The notes below the pieces were generated by a model, which saw nothing but the letters and a program-made list of their open reading frames with translations, had not been told where the DNA came from and searched no databases. Shown one piece after another: positions 49,144-59,941 of a stretch of DNA of 64,000 nt; within the stretch, counting starts at the first letter, position 1; each line of letters opens with the position of its first letter. The stretch is from Rhizobium sp. NRK18 (GTDB lineage Bacteria; Pseudomonadota; Alphaproteobacteria; Rhizobiales; Rhizobiaceae): NCBI RefSeq assembly GCF_024385575.1, contig NZ_JANFMV010000001.1, forward strand, positions 806,001-870,000, read 5' to 3'. Both the position numbers and the translations under genes were made by a program.

Positions 49144-50358
49144 ATGGATTTCGAGAACTACTTTCAGAGCGAACTTGCCGGCCTTCACGAAGAAGGGCGT
49201 TATCGCGTGTTCGCCGATCTGAAACGCAACAGCGGCCAGTTTCCGCGTGCCACCCGCTTCACGGACAAGGGTGAGCAGCAGGTTACCGTCTGGTGTTCCA
49301 ACGATTATCTCGGAATGGGACAGAATCCCAAGGTGATCGAAGCCATGAAAACGGCCATCGACCACTGTGGCGCGGGTGCCGGCGGCACCCGGAATATCTC
49401 TGGAACCAATCACTACCACGTTCTGCTGGAGCGCGAGCTTGCCGATCTGCACGGCAAGGAATCAGCGCTGATCTTCACGTCCGGCTACGTTTCCAACTGG
49501 GCCGCACTTGGAACCCTCTGTTCCAAGATTCCGGGAATGATCGTGTTCTCGGATGCGCTGAACCATGCTTCGATGATCGAAGGCATCCGCCATTCGCGTT
49601 GCGAGCGGGTGATCTGGAAGCACAACGACGTCAAGGATCTGGAAGCAAAGCTGGCCGCTGCCGATCCGAAGGCGCCGAAGATGATCGCGTTCGAATCGGT
49701 CTATTCAATGGATGGCGACATTTCGCCGATCAAGGAAATCTGTGATCTCGCCGACAAGTATGGCGCCATGACCTATCTCGACGAAGTGCATGCCGTCGGC
49801 ATGTATGGTCCGCGCGGCGGCGGCGTTGCCGAACGCGAAGGTCTGATGGATCGCCTGACCGTCATCGAAGGCACGCTCGGCAAGGCGTTCGGCGTCATGG
49901 GCGGCTACATCACCGGCTCTGCCGCGCTTTGCGATTTCGTCCGTTCGTTCTCTTCGGGCTTCATCTTCACCACGGCTCTGCCGCCGGCTCTGGCCGCAGG
50001 CGCGATTGCCTCGATCCAGCATCTGAAGGTCTCGCAGGACGAGCGCCGCGCCCATCAGGAGCGCGTCCGCCGGATGCGGTCGCTGCTCGATGCCCGCGGC
50101 ATTCCGCACATGCCCAATCCGAGCCATATCGTGCCGGTCATGGTCGGCGATGCCGCCAAGTGCAAGTGGATCTCCGATATCCTGCTCGACAGCTACGGCA
50201 TCTATGTGCAGCCGATCAATTATCCGACGGTGCCGCGAAAGACGGAGCGCCTGCGCTTCACCCCGACGCCGCTGCATTCCGACGAGGACCTGAACCACCT
50301 GGTCGGCGCCTTGCACGACCTCTGGTCGCAGTGTGCGCTGGCGCGCGCCGTCGCCTGA
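49144..50358 (+). CDS. hemA: 5-aminolevulinate synthase
   Basis: The enzyme condenses glycine and succinyl-CoA to 5-aminolevulinate, the first step of heme synthesis by the C4 pathway typical of alphaproteobacteria. It is 404 residues, the length recalled for rhizobial HemA. The ATG at 49144 is chosen because GGAG is 6 bases upstream; an ATG 3 bases earlier is too close to it. [14 protein letters not shown] is the N-terminus, [14 protein letters not shown] and [12 protein letters not shown] follow, and GTLGKAFG holds the PLP lysine at residue 247. Its substrate comes from the TCA enzymes encoded in this window. Confidence 0.96.
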   Translation: MDFENYFQSELAGLHEEGRYRVFADLKRNSGQFPRATRFTDKGEQQVTVWCSNDYLGMGQNPKVIEAMKTAIDHCGAGAGGTRNISGTNHYHVLLERELADLHGKESALIFTSGYVSNWAALGTLCSKIPGMIVFSDALNHASMIEGIRHSRCERVIWKHNDVKDLEAKLAAADPKAPKMIAFESVYSMDGDISPIKEICDLADKYGAMTYLDEVHAVGMYGPRGGGVAEREGLMDRLTVIEGTLGKAFGVMGGYITGSAALCDFVRSFSSGFIFTTALPPALAAGAIASIQHLKVSQDERRAHQERVRRMRSLLDARGIPHMPNPSHIVPVMVGDAAKCKWISDILLDSYGIYVQPINYPTVPRKTERLRFTPTPLHSDEDLNHLVGALHDLWSQCALARAVA

Positions 50359-50384
50359 TCTCAAAAGACATTGCTTGAATTCCG

Positions 50385-50418
50385 GTGCGGGTCATTTCTA
50401 AATGGCCCGCACTTTTTA
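50385..50418 (+). terminator. terminator after hemA
   Basis: GTGCGGG (50385-50391) and CCCGCAC (50406-50412) form the base of a hairpin extended by TCATTT/AAATGG, followed by TTTTTATT. The tail lies just before the next gene. Confidence 0.85.
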
Positions 50419-50437
50419 TTTGATGAAGGATTTTTTC

Positions 50438-51556
50438 ATGTCGCTTGAAAGCCGCCTCAACCAAGTCATCGACGCCGCCATTTCCGGCGAGACGATCGTC
50501 GGTGCGGTCGTTCTGGTTCACCAGAATGGGCGCCCTGTCTACGAACGGGCCGCCGGCTATGCGGACCGCGAGAGCGGCAAGAAGACGGCAAAGGACACGA
50601 TCTTCCGGATGGCCTCTGTGACGAAGCCGCTGGTGGCGGCCACGGCGCTGGCGCTGGTGGAAAAGGGCGAGCTGGCGCTGGAGGCACCGGTCTCCGACTA
50701 TCTGCCCTGGTTCCGTCCTAGGCTTGCCGATGGCGCGCCGGCGGCGATCACCATACACCATCTGCTGACCCATACCTCGGGTCTTGCCTATGATTCGTCG
50801 CTCGAGCAACTGCCGGTGGAAGAAAGGATCAATCAGGGCCTGCTCAACACGGATCTGGACTTCGAGGCGAATTTCTCGCGCGTGAACCGTCGCCCGCTGG
50901 GCTTCGCGCCCGGGGCGTCCTGGATGTATTCCTACGCGACCGACATCCTCGGCGCAGCTATCGCCGCGGTGACGGGTGGGACGCTGGAGGCGGCCGTCGT
51001 CGAGCATGTGTGCGGCCCGCTCGGCATGAACGACACACGCTTCCATGTCACCGACACGGATCGGCTGGCGACGGCCTATGCCGATCAACGCCCCCGTCCG
51101 ATGCCGATGACCGATCCGCAATGGCTTTCAAACGACGAAGGCGCGTCGTTCAACTTCTCTCCGTCGCGGATATTCAATCCGTCAGCGTTCCAATCGGGTG
51201 GTGCCGGAATGGCCGGAACAGCCGTCGATTTCATCCGCTTCCTCAATGCGCTTCAGAAGGGCGGCGAGCCGATCCTGTCGCGTGAGATGACGGAAAAGGG
51301 ACTGTCGAACCAGATCGGCAGGCACCTGCACAGCCCGGGCGTCAAGTTCGGCTACTTCGGCTCGGTGACGGTGAACCCGGAAGCGGCGGAATTGCCGGTG
51401 CCGGCCGGAACGGTGACGTGGGGCGGTGTCTACGGCAACAGTTGGCTCCTCGATCCGAAGAACGGCATCAGCCTCGTCTCGTATTCCAACACGGCACTTG
51501 AAGGGTGCACCGGAGCATTTCCGAACGATCTGGTGAAGGCGCTCTACGCCGCCTGA
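50438..51556 (+). CDS. serine hydrolase of the class C beta-lactamase family
   Basis: This is 372 residues from the ATG at 50438 (GAAGGA 7 bases upstream). The SxxK catalytic motif is in FRMASVTKPLVAATAL (about 60-75), and the YxN-type Tyr is in WMYSYATDILGAAI. A C-terminal GGVYGNSWLLDP supplies the last motif. There is no signal peptide, so it is probably a cytoplasmic esterase or peptidase rather than a resistance beta-lactamase; that is inference. It stands alone after hemA and converges with dxr. Confidence 0.85.
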   Translation: MSLESRLNQVIDAAISGETIVGAVVLVHQNGRPVYERAAGYADRESGKKTAKDTIFRMASVTKPLVAATALALVEKGELALEAPVSDYLPWFRPRLADGAPAAITIHHLLTHTSGLAYDSSLEQLPVEERINQGLLNTDLDFEANFSRVNRRPLGFAPGASWMYSYATDILGAAIAAVTGGTLEAAVVEHVCGPLGMNDTRFHVTDTDRLATAYADQRPRPMPMTDPQWLSNDEGASFNFSPSRIFNPSAFQSGGAGMAGTAVDFIRFLNALQKGGEPILSREMTEKGLSNQIGRHLHSPGVKFGYFGSVTVNPEAAELPVPAGTVTWGGVYGNSWLLDPKNGISLVSYSNTALEGCTGAFPNDLVKALYAA

Positions 51557-51563
51557 TCTTTGA

Positions 51564-52730
51564 TCACAGGCCGGCGATGAATTCGGCTGCCGTCCGCCTC
51601 GCCTCGACGTCGGCGGCGAAGACGTCCTCGATCGATGCGGCCGGCGAAATTGATGACAGGCGATCCATTGCGGCCTCGACGATGTCCGCCATCTGCAGGA
51701 AGCGGATCCGGCCTTCGACGAAGGCTTCGAATGCGGTTTCTTCGGCTGCATTCATGATGCAGCCCTGCAGGCCACCGCGATGCATGGCGAGACGCGCCAG
51801 ACGCAGGGCGGGGAAGCGCTCCTCGTCCGGTGCCTCGAAATCCAGGCGGCCGATCTTCGCGAAATCCAGCCGGTCGACATTGAGCGGCGAGCGGGCGGGA
51901 TAGGTCAGAGCGTAGCCGATGGCGGTGCGCATATCCGGCACGCCGAGCTGGGCGAGCACGGAGCCGTCCGTGTAGCCGACCATGGAGTGGACGATCGATT
52001 GCGGGTGGACGACCACCTCGATCTGCTCCGGCGTGGCGGCAAAGAGATGCTGCGCCTCGATCATTTCAAGTGCCTTGTTGAACATGGAGGCGCTGCCGAT
52101 TGAGATCTTCAGGCCCATGGACCAGTTCGGGTGGGCGCGGGCGGTCTCGACTGTGACATTGGCCATGTCTTCCCGCGACCATGTGCGGAACGGGCCGCCG
52201 GACGCCGTCAGGATGATGCGCTCTAAAGCATGGCGCTGGTGTTCCTCCAGCGTCTGGAAGATCGCGCTGTGCTCGCTGTCGACCGGAATCAGTTTGCCGC
52301 CGCCGCGCCTGACTGCCTCGACGAAAAGCGGGCCGGCCGAAACGAGGCACTCCTTGTTGGCGAGCGCGATATCCGCGCCGCGTTCGGCTGCGGCAAGTGT
52401 CGGGGCAAGACCGGCGGTGCCGACGATCGCGGCCATCACCCAGTCCGCGTCCATCGCGGCCGCTTCGGCCAGGCCACTGGTGCCTGAAGCCACGGCGATG
52501 CCGCTGCCTGCCAGGGTGACCTTGAGCTCCTGGTATCGCCTGTCGTCTGCTGTCACGGCCAGTTTGGCGCCGACCAATTTCGCCTGTTCGGCCAAAAGGG
52601 CGATGTTGCCGTTGCCGGTCAGGGCCATCACGTCGAAACGTTCGCGTCCGCCAAGCTGGCCGATGACGTCGAGCGTGCTGACGCCGATGGAGCCGGTGGA
52701 GCCGAGGATCGTGACGGATTTTCTTGTCAT
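51564..52730 (-). CDS. dxr: 1-deoxy-D-xylulose 5-phosphate reductoisomerase
   Basis: The second enzyme of the MEP isoprenoid pathway makes 2-C-methylerythritol 4-phosphate with NADPH. It is 388 residues from the ATG at 52730; a 26-residue longer frame is not family-like. ILGSTGSIGVSTLDVI is the NADPH motif, NKECLVSAGPLF and PVDSEHSAIFQ are the metal/substrate regions, and ASGGPFRTWS is the flexible loop. The gene is read leftwards after the phosphatase gene. Isolated placement of dxr away from other MEP genes looks normal for the group. Confidence 0.95.
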   Translation of the reverse strand: MTRKSVTILGSTGSIGVSTLDVIGQLGGRERFDVMALTGNGNIALLAEQAKLVGAKLAVTADDRRYQELKVTLAGSGIAVASGTSGLAEAAAMDADWVMAAIVGTAGLAPTLAAAERGADIALANKECLVSAGPLFVEAVRRGGGKLIPVDSEHSAIFQTLEEHQRHALERIILTASGGPFRTWSREDMANVTVETARAHPNWSMGLKISIGSASMFNKALEMIEAQHLFAATPEQIEVVVHPQSIVHSMVGYTDGSVLAQLGVPDMRTAIGYALTYPARSPLNVDRLDFAKIGRLDFEAPDEERFPALRLARLAMHRGGLQGCIMNAAEETAFEAFVEGRIRFLQMADIVEAAMDRLSSISPAASIEDVFAADVEARRTAAEFIAGL

Positions 52731-52827
52731 TGCAGGCCGTTCTTCTTCCGTTTGCGCTGCTCTACAATTCCTCGGCTCGTACAGCAAGGGGCGGATGGGC
52801 GCAGGCATGCCGCAAGATGGGATGCTG

Positions 52828-53553
52828 TCAGATGATTTCCGCCGTCTCGCCGGCGATCTTCAGGACCGTGAGCCGGCCGGTCTTGTAGGCACCGGTGTCG
52901 ATGCCGATGCGACCTCCCGCGAATGTCGGCTCCAGAGACGGAGTATGGCCGTGGACGACCGTCAGTCCGGGCAGTTGGGGCCCAAGCGTCAGGAAGGGTT
53001 CCCTGATCCAGAACAGGTCCTCGTCGGCCTGATCGGCCAGCGGCTTGCCGGGAACGACGCCGGCATGGGTGAAGAGATAGGGCGCCGACGAGACGCAGAT
53101 CGGCAACGAGCCCATGAAGTCGAGATGGCTTTGGGGGAGGACCTCATTCAGGACCGTGCGCAATGTGTGTCCGGTGCCGTCCATGTTCAGATATTTGTAG
53201 GGGTCCACGCCGTAGGAGGCGACAGTCTCCGTCCCGCCCCAGTCGAGCCAGGCTCCGTTTCCCTCGATGCCGGCGAGAAAGGCCAGCATGATCGCCTCGT
53301 GATTGCCTGTGAGGCAGATGCGATCGAAGCCCGTCGGCGGCGCGGCGATCAGGTGTTCGATGACGCCGTATGAGTGCGGCCCGCGGTCGATATAGTCGCC
53401 GAGCATGATGATCAGCTTGCGGCCGCCAGACTTGCTATTCTCGCGCATGCGCTCCTCGGCGCCGAGCAGCAGGTCGAGATGACCATGTACATCTCCGACG
53501 GCAAAGATTTCGTCGTATTCGTCGCGACCGACGATCAGGCGGTGTCTACTCAT
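52828..53553 (-). CDS. PP2A-like metallophosphatase
   Basis: This 241-residue metallophosphoesterase has GDVHGHLD (about 20), GDYIDRGPHS (about 51) and GNHEAIM (about 82), the three metal-binding motifs of the bacterial serine/threonine phosphatase family; VVHGHTP supplies the last histidines. The substrate may be protein phosphoserine or a nucleotide. It lies 27 bases after the last gene of the peptide transporter operon and may be co-transcribed with it; no terminator is seen between them. Confidence 0.85.
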   Translation of the reverse strand: MSRHRLIVGRDEYDEIFAVGDVHGHLDLLLGAEERMRENSKSGGRKLIIMLGDYIDRGPHSYGVIEHLIAAPPTGFDRICLTGNHEAIMLAFLAGIEGNGAWLDWGGTETVASYGVDPYKYLNMDGTGHTLRTVLNEVLPQSHLDFMGSLPICVSSAPYLFTHAGVVPGKPLADQADEDLFWIREPFLTLGPQLPGLTVVHGHTPSLEPTFAGGRIGIDTGAYKTGRLTVLKIAGETAEII

Positions 53554-53580
53554 CGGATGTCCTGGCTTGTCAGCTGGTGT

Positions 53581-54347
<767 letters not shown>

Positions 54348-54351
<4 letters not shown>

Positions 54352-55181
54352 TGGCTCCACTCCGTTTGACGCTGGAGGACGGGCAGGGGATGGCGGTCGT
54401 TGCCGATCTGCGGCAGGCAGTTCAGGAGCCCTTGCGTGTAGGGATGCTTTGCCTCCCCGAGCGCCGAGGAGGACAGCTCCTCGACCACCTTGCCGGCATA
54501 CATGACGAGAACGCGGTCGCAGAAGGTGGTAACCAGTCGCAGGTCGTGCGAGATGAAGATCAGGCCCATGCCCCGCTCGGCGACCAGTCTGTCGAGAATG
54601 GCGAGCACGTCGAGCTGAACGGTGACGTCGAGCGCCGACGTCGGTTCGTCGGCAATCAAGAGTTCCGGGCCGGTGACCAGCATCATGGCGATCATGATAC
54701 GCTGGCCCATGCCGCCCGAGACCTCGTGCGGATGCAGCTTGAAGACGCGTTCCGGATCGCGGATCTGTACGGCTTCCAGCATGTCGAGCGAACGGCGGCG
54801 TGCCTCTGCCTTGCTGATCCTCTCGTGTGCCAGCAGGGTCTCGATGATCTGCTTGCCGATCGGCATGACGGGGTTCAGCGAGTATTTCGGATCCTGCAGG
54901 ATCATGGAAATCCGCTTGCCCCTCAGGCTCCGGCGCAGGGCGGGGGGTGCCTCGAGAAGGTCGATGCCGTCGAAATTCAACCGGTTGGCTGTAATCTTCG
55001 CATGCGGCGGCGTCAGGCCCATGATGGCGCGGCCGGTCTGCGACTTGCCGGAGCCCGACTCGCCGACGATGCCGAGCCGCTCCCGCCCGAGCGTGAAAGA
55101 CACGCCGCGCACGGCATTCACTTCGCCGGTGCGGGTTGGGAAGGTGACGCGCAGGTCGTCGACTTCGAGGAGGTTGCTCAT
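54348..55181 (-). CDS. peptide ABC transporter ATPase (DppD/OppD-like)
   Basis: This 277-residue ATPase has Walker A GIVGESGSGKSQ, Q-loop ILQDPKYSLNPVM, signature VSGGMGQRIMIAMML, Walker B LLIADEPTSALD and H-loop FISHDLRLV. The signature reads VSGGM, slightly unlike the usual LSGGQ but typical of the DppD group. The C-terminal oligopeptide region (HPYTQGLLNCLPQ) is present. It overlaps both neighbours by 4 bases. Confidence 0.92.
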
Positions 55182-56107
55182 TGGCCGGCCTCCTTCGGAT
55201 CGAGCGCGTCCCTGAGACCGTCGCCGAGCAGGTTGAAACCGAGGCTGACGATGAGGATGGCGACGCCGGGGGCGGCGGCCACCCACCACTGGTCGAGAAT
55301 GAAGCGGCGGCCGTCGGCAATCATCGCGCCCCATTCCGGCAGTGGCGGTTGCGCGCCGAGGCCGAGAAAACCGAGGCCGGCGGCCGTCAGGATGATGCCG
55401 GCCATGTCGAGCGTCACACGCACGATCAGCGACGACATGCAGAGCGGCATAACATGGCGGATGACGATGCGGGTGGGTGAGGCGCCCATCAGCTTGACTG
55501 CCGAGATGAAGTCCGAGTTTCGGAAGGTCAGTGTTTCCGCCCTGGCGATGCGCGCATAGGGCGGCCAGGAGGTGACCGCGATCGCCAGAATGGCGTTCTC
55601 GATGCCGGGACCGAGGGCTGCGACCAGCGCCAGCGCCAGCACCAGTTTCGGAAAGGCGAGGAAGATGTCGGTGATCCGCATCAGCACGGTATCGACCCAG
55701 CCGCCGGCATAGCCCGCCATGGTGCCGATGATGAGGCCGATGGGGGCGGCGATGATCGCCGCCAGCGACACGACAAGCAGCGTCAGGCGCGAGCCGTAGA
55801 TGAGTCGGGAGAGAATATCCCGGCCCTGGCCGTCGGTGCCGAGCCAGTGTTCGGCGTTCGGAGCCAAAAGGCGGGCGTTCTTCAGATCGCCGACAACCGG
55901 CGAATAGGGTGCCAGCAGATCGGCAAAGGCGGCGACGAACAGTAGGCCGATCAGGATCCACATGCCGACGACGGCGAGCTTGTTGGCGGAGAACTGCCGC
56001 CAGATGACATAAGCGCGGCCGAGTCTGGCCTGCATGCGGGTCTGCGGCCTGTCTGAGAGGAGCCATTCCCGCCGGCTCATTTTCTGTGTCGGGGCGGTCG
56101 CGGTCAT
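55178..56107 (-). CDS. peptide ABC transporter permease (DppC/OppC-like)
   Basis: This 309-residue inner-membrane protein has six hydrophobic segments. HWLGTDGQGRDILSRLIYGSR is the DppC signature following the first helix, and AIAVTSWPPYARIARAETLTFRNSDFISAVKLMGAS is the EAA loop that contacts the ATPases. Start and stop overlap the flanking genes by 4 bases, indicating a tightly coupled operon. Confidence 0.93.
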   Translation of the reverse strand: MTATAPTQKMSRREWLLSDRPQTRMQARLGRAYVIWRQFSANKLAVVGMWILIGLLFVAAFADLLAPYSPVVGDLKNARLLAPNAEHWLGTDGQGRDILSRLIYGSRLTLLVVSLAAIIAAPIGLIIGTMAGYAGGWVDTVLMRITDIFLAFPKLVLALALVAALGPGIENAILAIAVTSWPPYARIARAETLTFRNSDFISAVKLMGASPTRIVIRHVMPLCMSSLIVRVTLDMAGIILTAAGLGFLGLGAQPPLPEWGAMIADGRRFILDQWWVAAAPGVAILIVSLGFNLLGDGLRDALDPKEAGQ

Positions 56108-57177
56108 CGGCTTCTCGTCCTCGGGTCCAGCGTGCGGTAGAGAATGTCGGTGAACAGGTTGATGGCGATGAACACCGAGCCGACGACGATGGTGCCGCCG
56201 AGAACCGCATTCATGTCGGCGTTCTGCAGCGAACTGGTGATGTATTGCCCGAGACCCGGCCAGGAGAAGATGGTTTCCGTCAGGACGGAGCCTTCCAGCA
56301 GGCCGGCATAGGAGAGCGCGATGACGGTGACGAGCGGCACGGCGGCGTTGCGCAAAGCATGGAACCAGATGATGCGGCTTTCGGAAATGCCCTTGGCGCG
56401 GGCGGCGACGATGTATTCCTGGCTCAGCTCGTTCAGCATGAAGGACCGCGTCATGCGGCTGATATAGGCGAGCGAGAAATAGCCGAGCAGACCCGCCGGC
56501 AGGATGATGTGGCGCATGACGTCGGCCAGAACTTCCCAGTTTCGCTGGAGGATGGCGTCGAGAATGTAGAAGCCGGTCTGCGGCGTGAACGTGTATTCGT
56601 AGACGATGTCGATACGGCCGGGGTAAGAGACCCAGCGAAGCTTGGCGTAGAACAGGACCAGCGAGATCAGGCCCAGCCAGAAGACCGGGACGGAATAGCC
56701 GATCAGGCCGACGACGCGGACGATCTGGTCTGCAAGGCTGCCGCGCTTGACGGCGGCGAGCACGCCCAGCGGAATGCCGGTGATGGTGCCGATGATGGTG
56801 CCGAGCGTCGCGAGTTCGATCGTCGCCGGGAAGACGCGCTTGATGTCTTCCATCACCGGATGGGTGGTCAGCACGGAGGTGCCGAAATCGCCGGTCAGGG
56901 CCTTCTGCACGTAGATGATGAACTGCTGGTAGAGCGGCAGGTCCAGCCCGAGTTCGGCGCGCACGCGGGCGATCGCCGATGCCGGCGCGCGGTCGCCGAG
57001 GATCGCCAGAACCGGATCGACCGGGATCACACGACCGATGAAGAAGGTTACCGCCAGCAGTCCGAGATAGGTGGTGACGATCGTCACAAGAAAGCGGATG
57101 ACGGGCATGATGTAGCTGGAAGCGCGGGCGGTTGCCCGCCGCGCTTCACTGGTATGATCGATGGAGGTCAATGGCAT
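56104..57177 (-). CDS. peptide ABC transporter permease (DppB/OppB-like)
   Basis: This 357-residue permease starts at the ATG at 57177 with AAGGGA just upstream; the longer frame extends into the binding-protein gene and is rejected. RVIPVDPVLAILGDRAP and ELGLDLPLYQQFIIYVQKAL follow the first helix, and EYIVAARAKGISESRIIWFHALRNAAVPLVT is the EAA loop. It pairs with the downstream DppC-like permease to form the channel. Confidence 0.93.
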   Translation of the reverse strand: MPLTSIDHTSEARRATARASSYIMPVIRFLVTIVTTYLGLLAVTFFIGRVIPVDPVLAILGDRAPASAIARVRAELGLDLPLYQQFIIYVQKALTGDFGTSVLTTHPVMEDIKRVFPATIELATLGTIIGTITGIPLGVLAAVKRGSLADQIVRVVGLIGYSVPVFWLGLISLVLFYAKLRWVSYPGRIDIVYEYTFTPQTGFYILDAILQRNWEVLADVMRHIILPAGLLGYFSLAYISRMTRSFMLNELSQEYIVAARAKGISESRIIWFHALRNAAVPLVTVIALSYAGLLEGSVLTETIFSWPGLGQYITSSLQNADMNAVLGGTIVVGSVFIAINLFTDILYRTLDPRTRSR

Positions 57178-57194
57178 TGTCCCTTGCGCAGGGA

Positions 57195-58841
57195 TTACTG
57201 CTTGGTGACCGTATCGAGATAGTTGGTGTCGAAGGTCGGCCCGAGCTTGTAGCCGCCGAGGTTGGCACGATAGGCCGCGACTTCGGTTTCCTGCCACATG
57301 ATGACGAACGGACCTTCCTCAAGCACCTTCTTCTGCAGGTCCTTGTACATGTCCGAACGCTTGGCTGTGTCCTTCTCCAGAAGGGCTTCCTGGGCTTCCT
57401 TCGTCAGGTCCGGCCGGTCCCAAGCATTGCGCCAAGACAGCGTCTTGGTCTTGGAATCGTCGGAGTTGTCGAGGTTCGACGTGAAGGTGTCGGCGTTGGA
57501 GTTCGGATCCCAGTAGTCCGTGCCCCACTGGCCGATATAGATGTCGTGGTTGCGGGCACGGTACTTGGTCAGCGTCTGCTTGCCATCGCCCGGGATGATT
57601 TCCAGCTTAACGCCGCCTTCGGCAAAGGTCTGCTGCAGCGCTTCGCCAACGGAGCTGACCGGCGGGTTATTGCGTACGTCCATCGTCACCGAGAAGCCGT
57701 CCGGATAACCGGCCTTGGCTATCAGTTCCTTGGCCTTGGCAGGATCGAACTTGTAGGGGTTCTCATCCAGCGCACCGAACATGCCGCTCGGCAGGAAGGT
57801 CTGGTGGGTCGTGCCGATATATTTGATCAGCGTCGATTCCAGTGCGTCGTAATCGACTAGGTACTTCATCGCCTCGCGCACTTCGGGTTTCGCAAGGATC
57901 TCGTTCTTCTGGTTGAGGCTGAAGTAGTAGACCGTGCCCTTCGGCGCGGAGACCGTCTTGATGTCCGGGTTCGAGGCGATCGCGTCCAGATCCTGCGGCT
58001 GCAGCTTGCGGGCGATGTCGATGTCACCGTTTTCCAGCGCCAGGCGCTCGCCGGCGCTTTCCGGCATGTGGCGGTAGATCACATGCGCCATCGCCGGCTT
58101 CTCGCCGAAGTAGTTGTCGTTGCGGTCGAGCACGATGACTTCGTTGGCGCGCCAGTCGCGGATGGTGAACGGGCCGGAGCCGGCATAATGGGTCTTCAGC
58201 CATTCATTGCCGTAATCATTGTCGAACTTGTATTCGTCCGAAGGCGTGACGCTTGCGACATGCTCCATGACGACCTTCTTGTCGACGACGGAGGCGACGG
58301 TGGCCGTCAGGCAGTTCAGAACGAAGCTCGGCGCATAGGCCTTGTCGGTGGTGAAGGTGAAGGTCGTCTCATCGACGGCCTTGGCCATGTCGGTCACGTT
58401 GTCGCCGGTCAGCCCGAACTGCTGCAGGATGAAGGCCGGGTTCTTGTTGAGCTTGACGGCGCGCTCAAACGACCAAGCGACGTCTTCGGCGGTGATCGGG
58501 TTGCCGGATGCGAATTTCAGACCGGGCTTCAGCTTGAAGGTGAAGGTCTTGCCGTCGTCGGAAACCGTCCAGCTTTCCGCGATCGAGGGTTTCACTTCCG
58601 AGGTGTTTTCGGTGTTGAGGCTGATCAGCGTGTTGTAGGTGTTGCCGTTGACTTCGCCCATGGTGATTTCAAAGGCTTCGGCGGGATCGAGCGTGATGAC
58701 GTCGTCGATCGCCCAGCCGATCACCAGCGTGTCCTTCGGTGTCTCGGCGAAGGCCTGCGGTGTGGCGGCAACGAGAAGGCCGAGGGCCGCGCCGGCGGAA
58801 AGCATGCGGAAGTGCTTGTTGAACGTGGTCATGATCGTCAT
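57195..58841 (-). CDS. periplasmic peptide-binding protein (SBP family 5)
   Basis: This 548-residue substrate-binding protein has a signal peptide (FRMLSAGAALGLLVAATPQAFA, cleavage before ETPKD). The family 5 motifs are visible: AESWTVSDDGKTFTFKLKPGLKFASG and GNPITAEDVAWSFERAV. AGGGGAA precedes the ATG. Ligands are probably di- or oligopeptides, given the adjacent dipeptidase, but nickel, glutathione or opine-like compounds cannot be excluded. It is upstream of the two permease genes. Confidence 0.92.
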   Translation of the reverse strand: MTIMTTFNKHFRMLSAGAALGLLVAATPQAFAETPKDTLVIGWAIDDVITLDPAEAFEITMGEVNGNTYNTLISLNTENTSEVKPSIAESWTVSDDGKTFTFKLKPGLKFASGNPITAEDVAWSFERAVKLNKNPAFILQQFGLTGDNVTDMAKAVDETTFTFTTDKAYAPSFVLNCLTATVASVVDKKVVMEHVASVTPSDEYKFDNDYGNEWLKTHYAGSGPFTIRDWRANEVIVLDRNDNYFGEKPAMAHVIYRHMPESAGERLALENGDIDIARKLQPQDLDAIASNPDIKTVSAPKGTVYYFSLNQKNEILAKPEVREAMKYLVDYDALESTLIKYIGTTHQTFLPSGMFGALDENPYKFDPAKAKELIAKAGYPDGFSVTMDVRNNPPVSSVGEALQQTFAEGGVKLEIIPGDGKQTLTKYRARNHDIYIGQWGTDYWDPNSNADTFTSNLDNSDDSKTKTLSWRNAWDRPDLTKEAQEALLEKDTAKRSDMYKDLQKKVLEEGPFVIMWQETEVAAYRANLGGYKLGPTFDTNYLDTVTKQ

Positions 58842-58888
58842 TGCGATTTCCCCTTTTTGATTTTTGAATTTGTGCGGTCTGCTGGTCT

Positions 58889-59941
58889 TCAGGCTTCGTT
58901 CCAGGCGGATTTTAGTACCCTCAACCAGTTATCCCTGCAGATTTTTGCCAATTCTTCTCCGTTAAGCCCCAACTTTTCAAGAGCCAAAATCAGAACCTGA
59001 TTTCCCGCTGCGTCGTGAATCGCGTCGGGCACCAGTGCTCCGTCGAAGTCCGAGCCAAGCGCCACGCAATCGATGCCCATGCGCTCCAGCATGTGCTCGA
59101 CATGCCGTGTCATGTCCGAGATCGGCGTGTCGCCGTCGGCGGCAGCGTCCGGGCGCAGCATGGTCACGGCGTAATTCAGCCCGACCAGGCCGCCGCTCTC
59201 CTTGACGGCATCCATCTGCCTGTCGGTCAGGTTTCTGGCGATCGGCGTGATGGCGTGCACATTGGAATGGCTGACGATCAGTGGCTGGTCGGTGGTCTTG
59301 GCCACGTCCCAGAAACCGGCCTCGGTGATGTGGGCGAGGTCGACGGCAATGCCCAGCCTGTTGCAGGCCTTTATGAGATCGAAGCCGGCGTCGGTCAGCC
59401 CCGGTCCGCAATCGGGGTCGGCGGGATAGGAAAACGGCACGCCATGACCGAAGACGTTGTTGCGGCTCCAGACCGGACCGAGGGAGCGCAGGCCGGCCGC
59501 ATGAAATGTCTCGAGCGCGGCCAGATCCGGGCCGATCGCCTCGCAGCCTTCCATGTGCAGGACGGCGGCGAAGACACCGGTGTCGGTCGCCTGGCGGATG
59601 TCGGCGGTCGACCGACAGACCTTCCAGCCGCCGGCGCGGTCGAGCTCGAAGGCGATTGCCGCAAACTCCAGTGCGATGTCCAGCGACGGGCTGCGCTCCA
59701 GCGGCGCGGCAAGCGGCGTGGCGTAATGGCCGTTGGCATCCGGGTCGAACTGCATCGGTCCCTCGGACGGGATGTAGATCGCGCAAAGCCCGCCGGCGAG
59801 CCCGCCCTTGCGGGCGCGGGGCGCATCGATGTGTCCCTTGTCCGTGCCGCCGATGAACTCCGCAATCGGGTCGCCGCCATCCTTTCGCGTCCTCCAAAGC
59901 CGCAAAAGCACGTCGTTGTGACCGTCGAATACCAGTTCCAT
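58889..59941 (-). CDS. membrane dipeptidase (peptidase M19)
   Basis: This is 350 residues from the ATG at 59941, where MELVFDGHNDVLLRLW matches the start of the M19 fold. DGHNDV carries the first zinc ligands, VDLAHIT, IVSHSNVHAI and ALGSDFDG are the later metal and substrate motifs. There is no signal peptide, so unlike renal dipeptidase it is cytoplasmic. M19 enzymes tolerate D-residues at the C-terminal position. It is 47 bases upstream of the binding protein and is the first gene of the transport operon, so it likely hydrolyses the imported dipeptides. Confidence 0.9.
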   Translation of the reverse strand: MELVFDGHNDVLLRLWRTRKDGGDPIAEFIGGTDKGHIDAPRARKGGLAGGLCAIYIPSEGPMQFDPDANGHYATPLAAPLERSPSLDIALEFAAIAFELDRAGGWKVCRSTADIRQATDTGVFAAVLHMEGCEAIGPDLAALETFHAAGLRSLGPVWSRNNVFGHGVPFSYPADPDCGPGLTDAGFDLIKACNRLGIAVDLAHITEAGFWDVAKTTDQPLIVSHSNVHAITPIARNLTDRQMDAVKESGGLVGLNYAVTMLRPDAAADGDTPISDMTRHVEHMLERMGIDCVALGSDFDGALVPDAIHDAAGNQVLILALEKLGLNGEELAKICRDNWLRVLKSAWNEA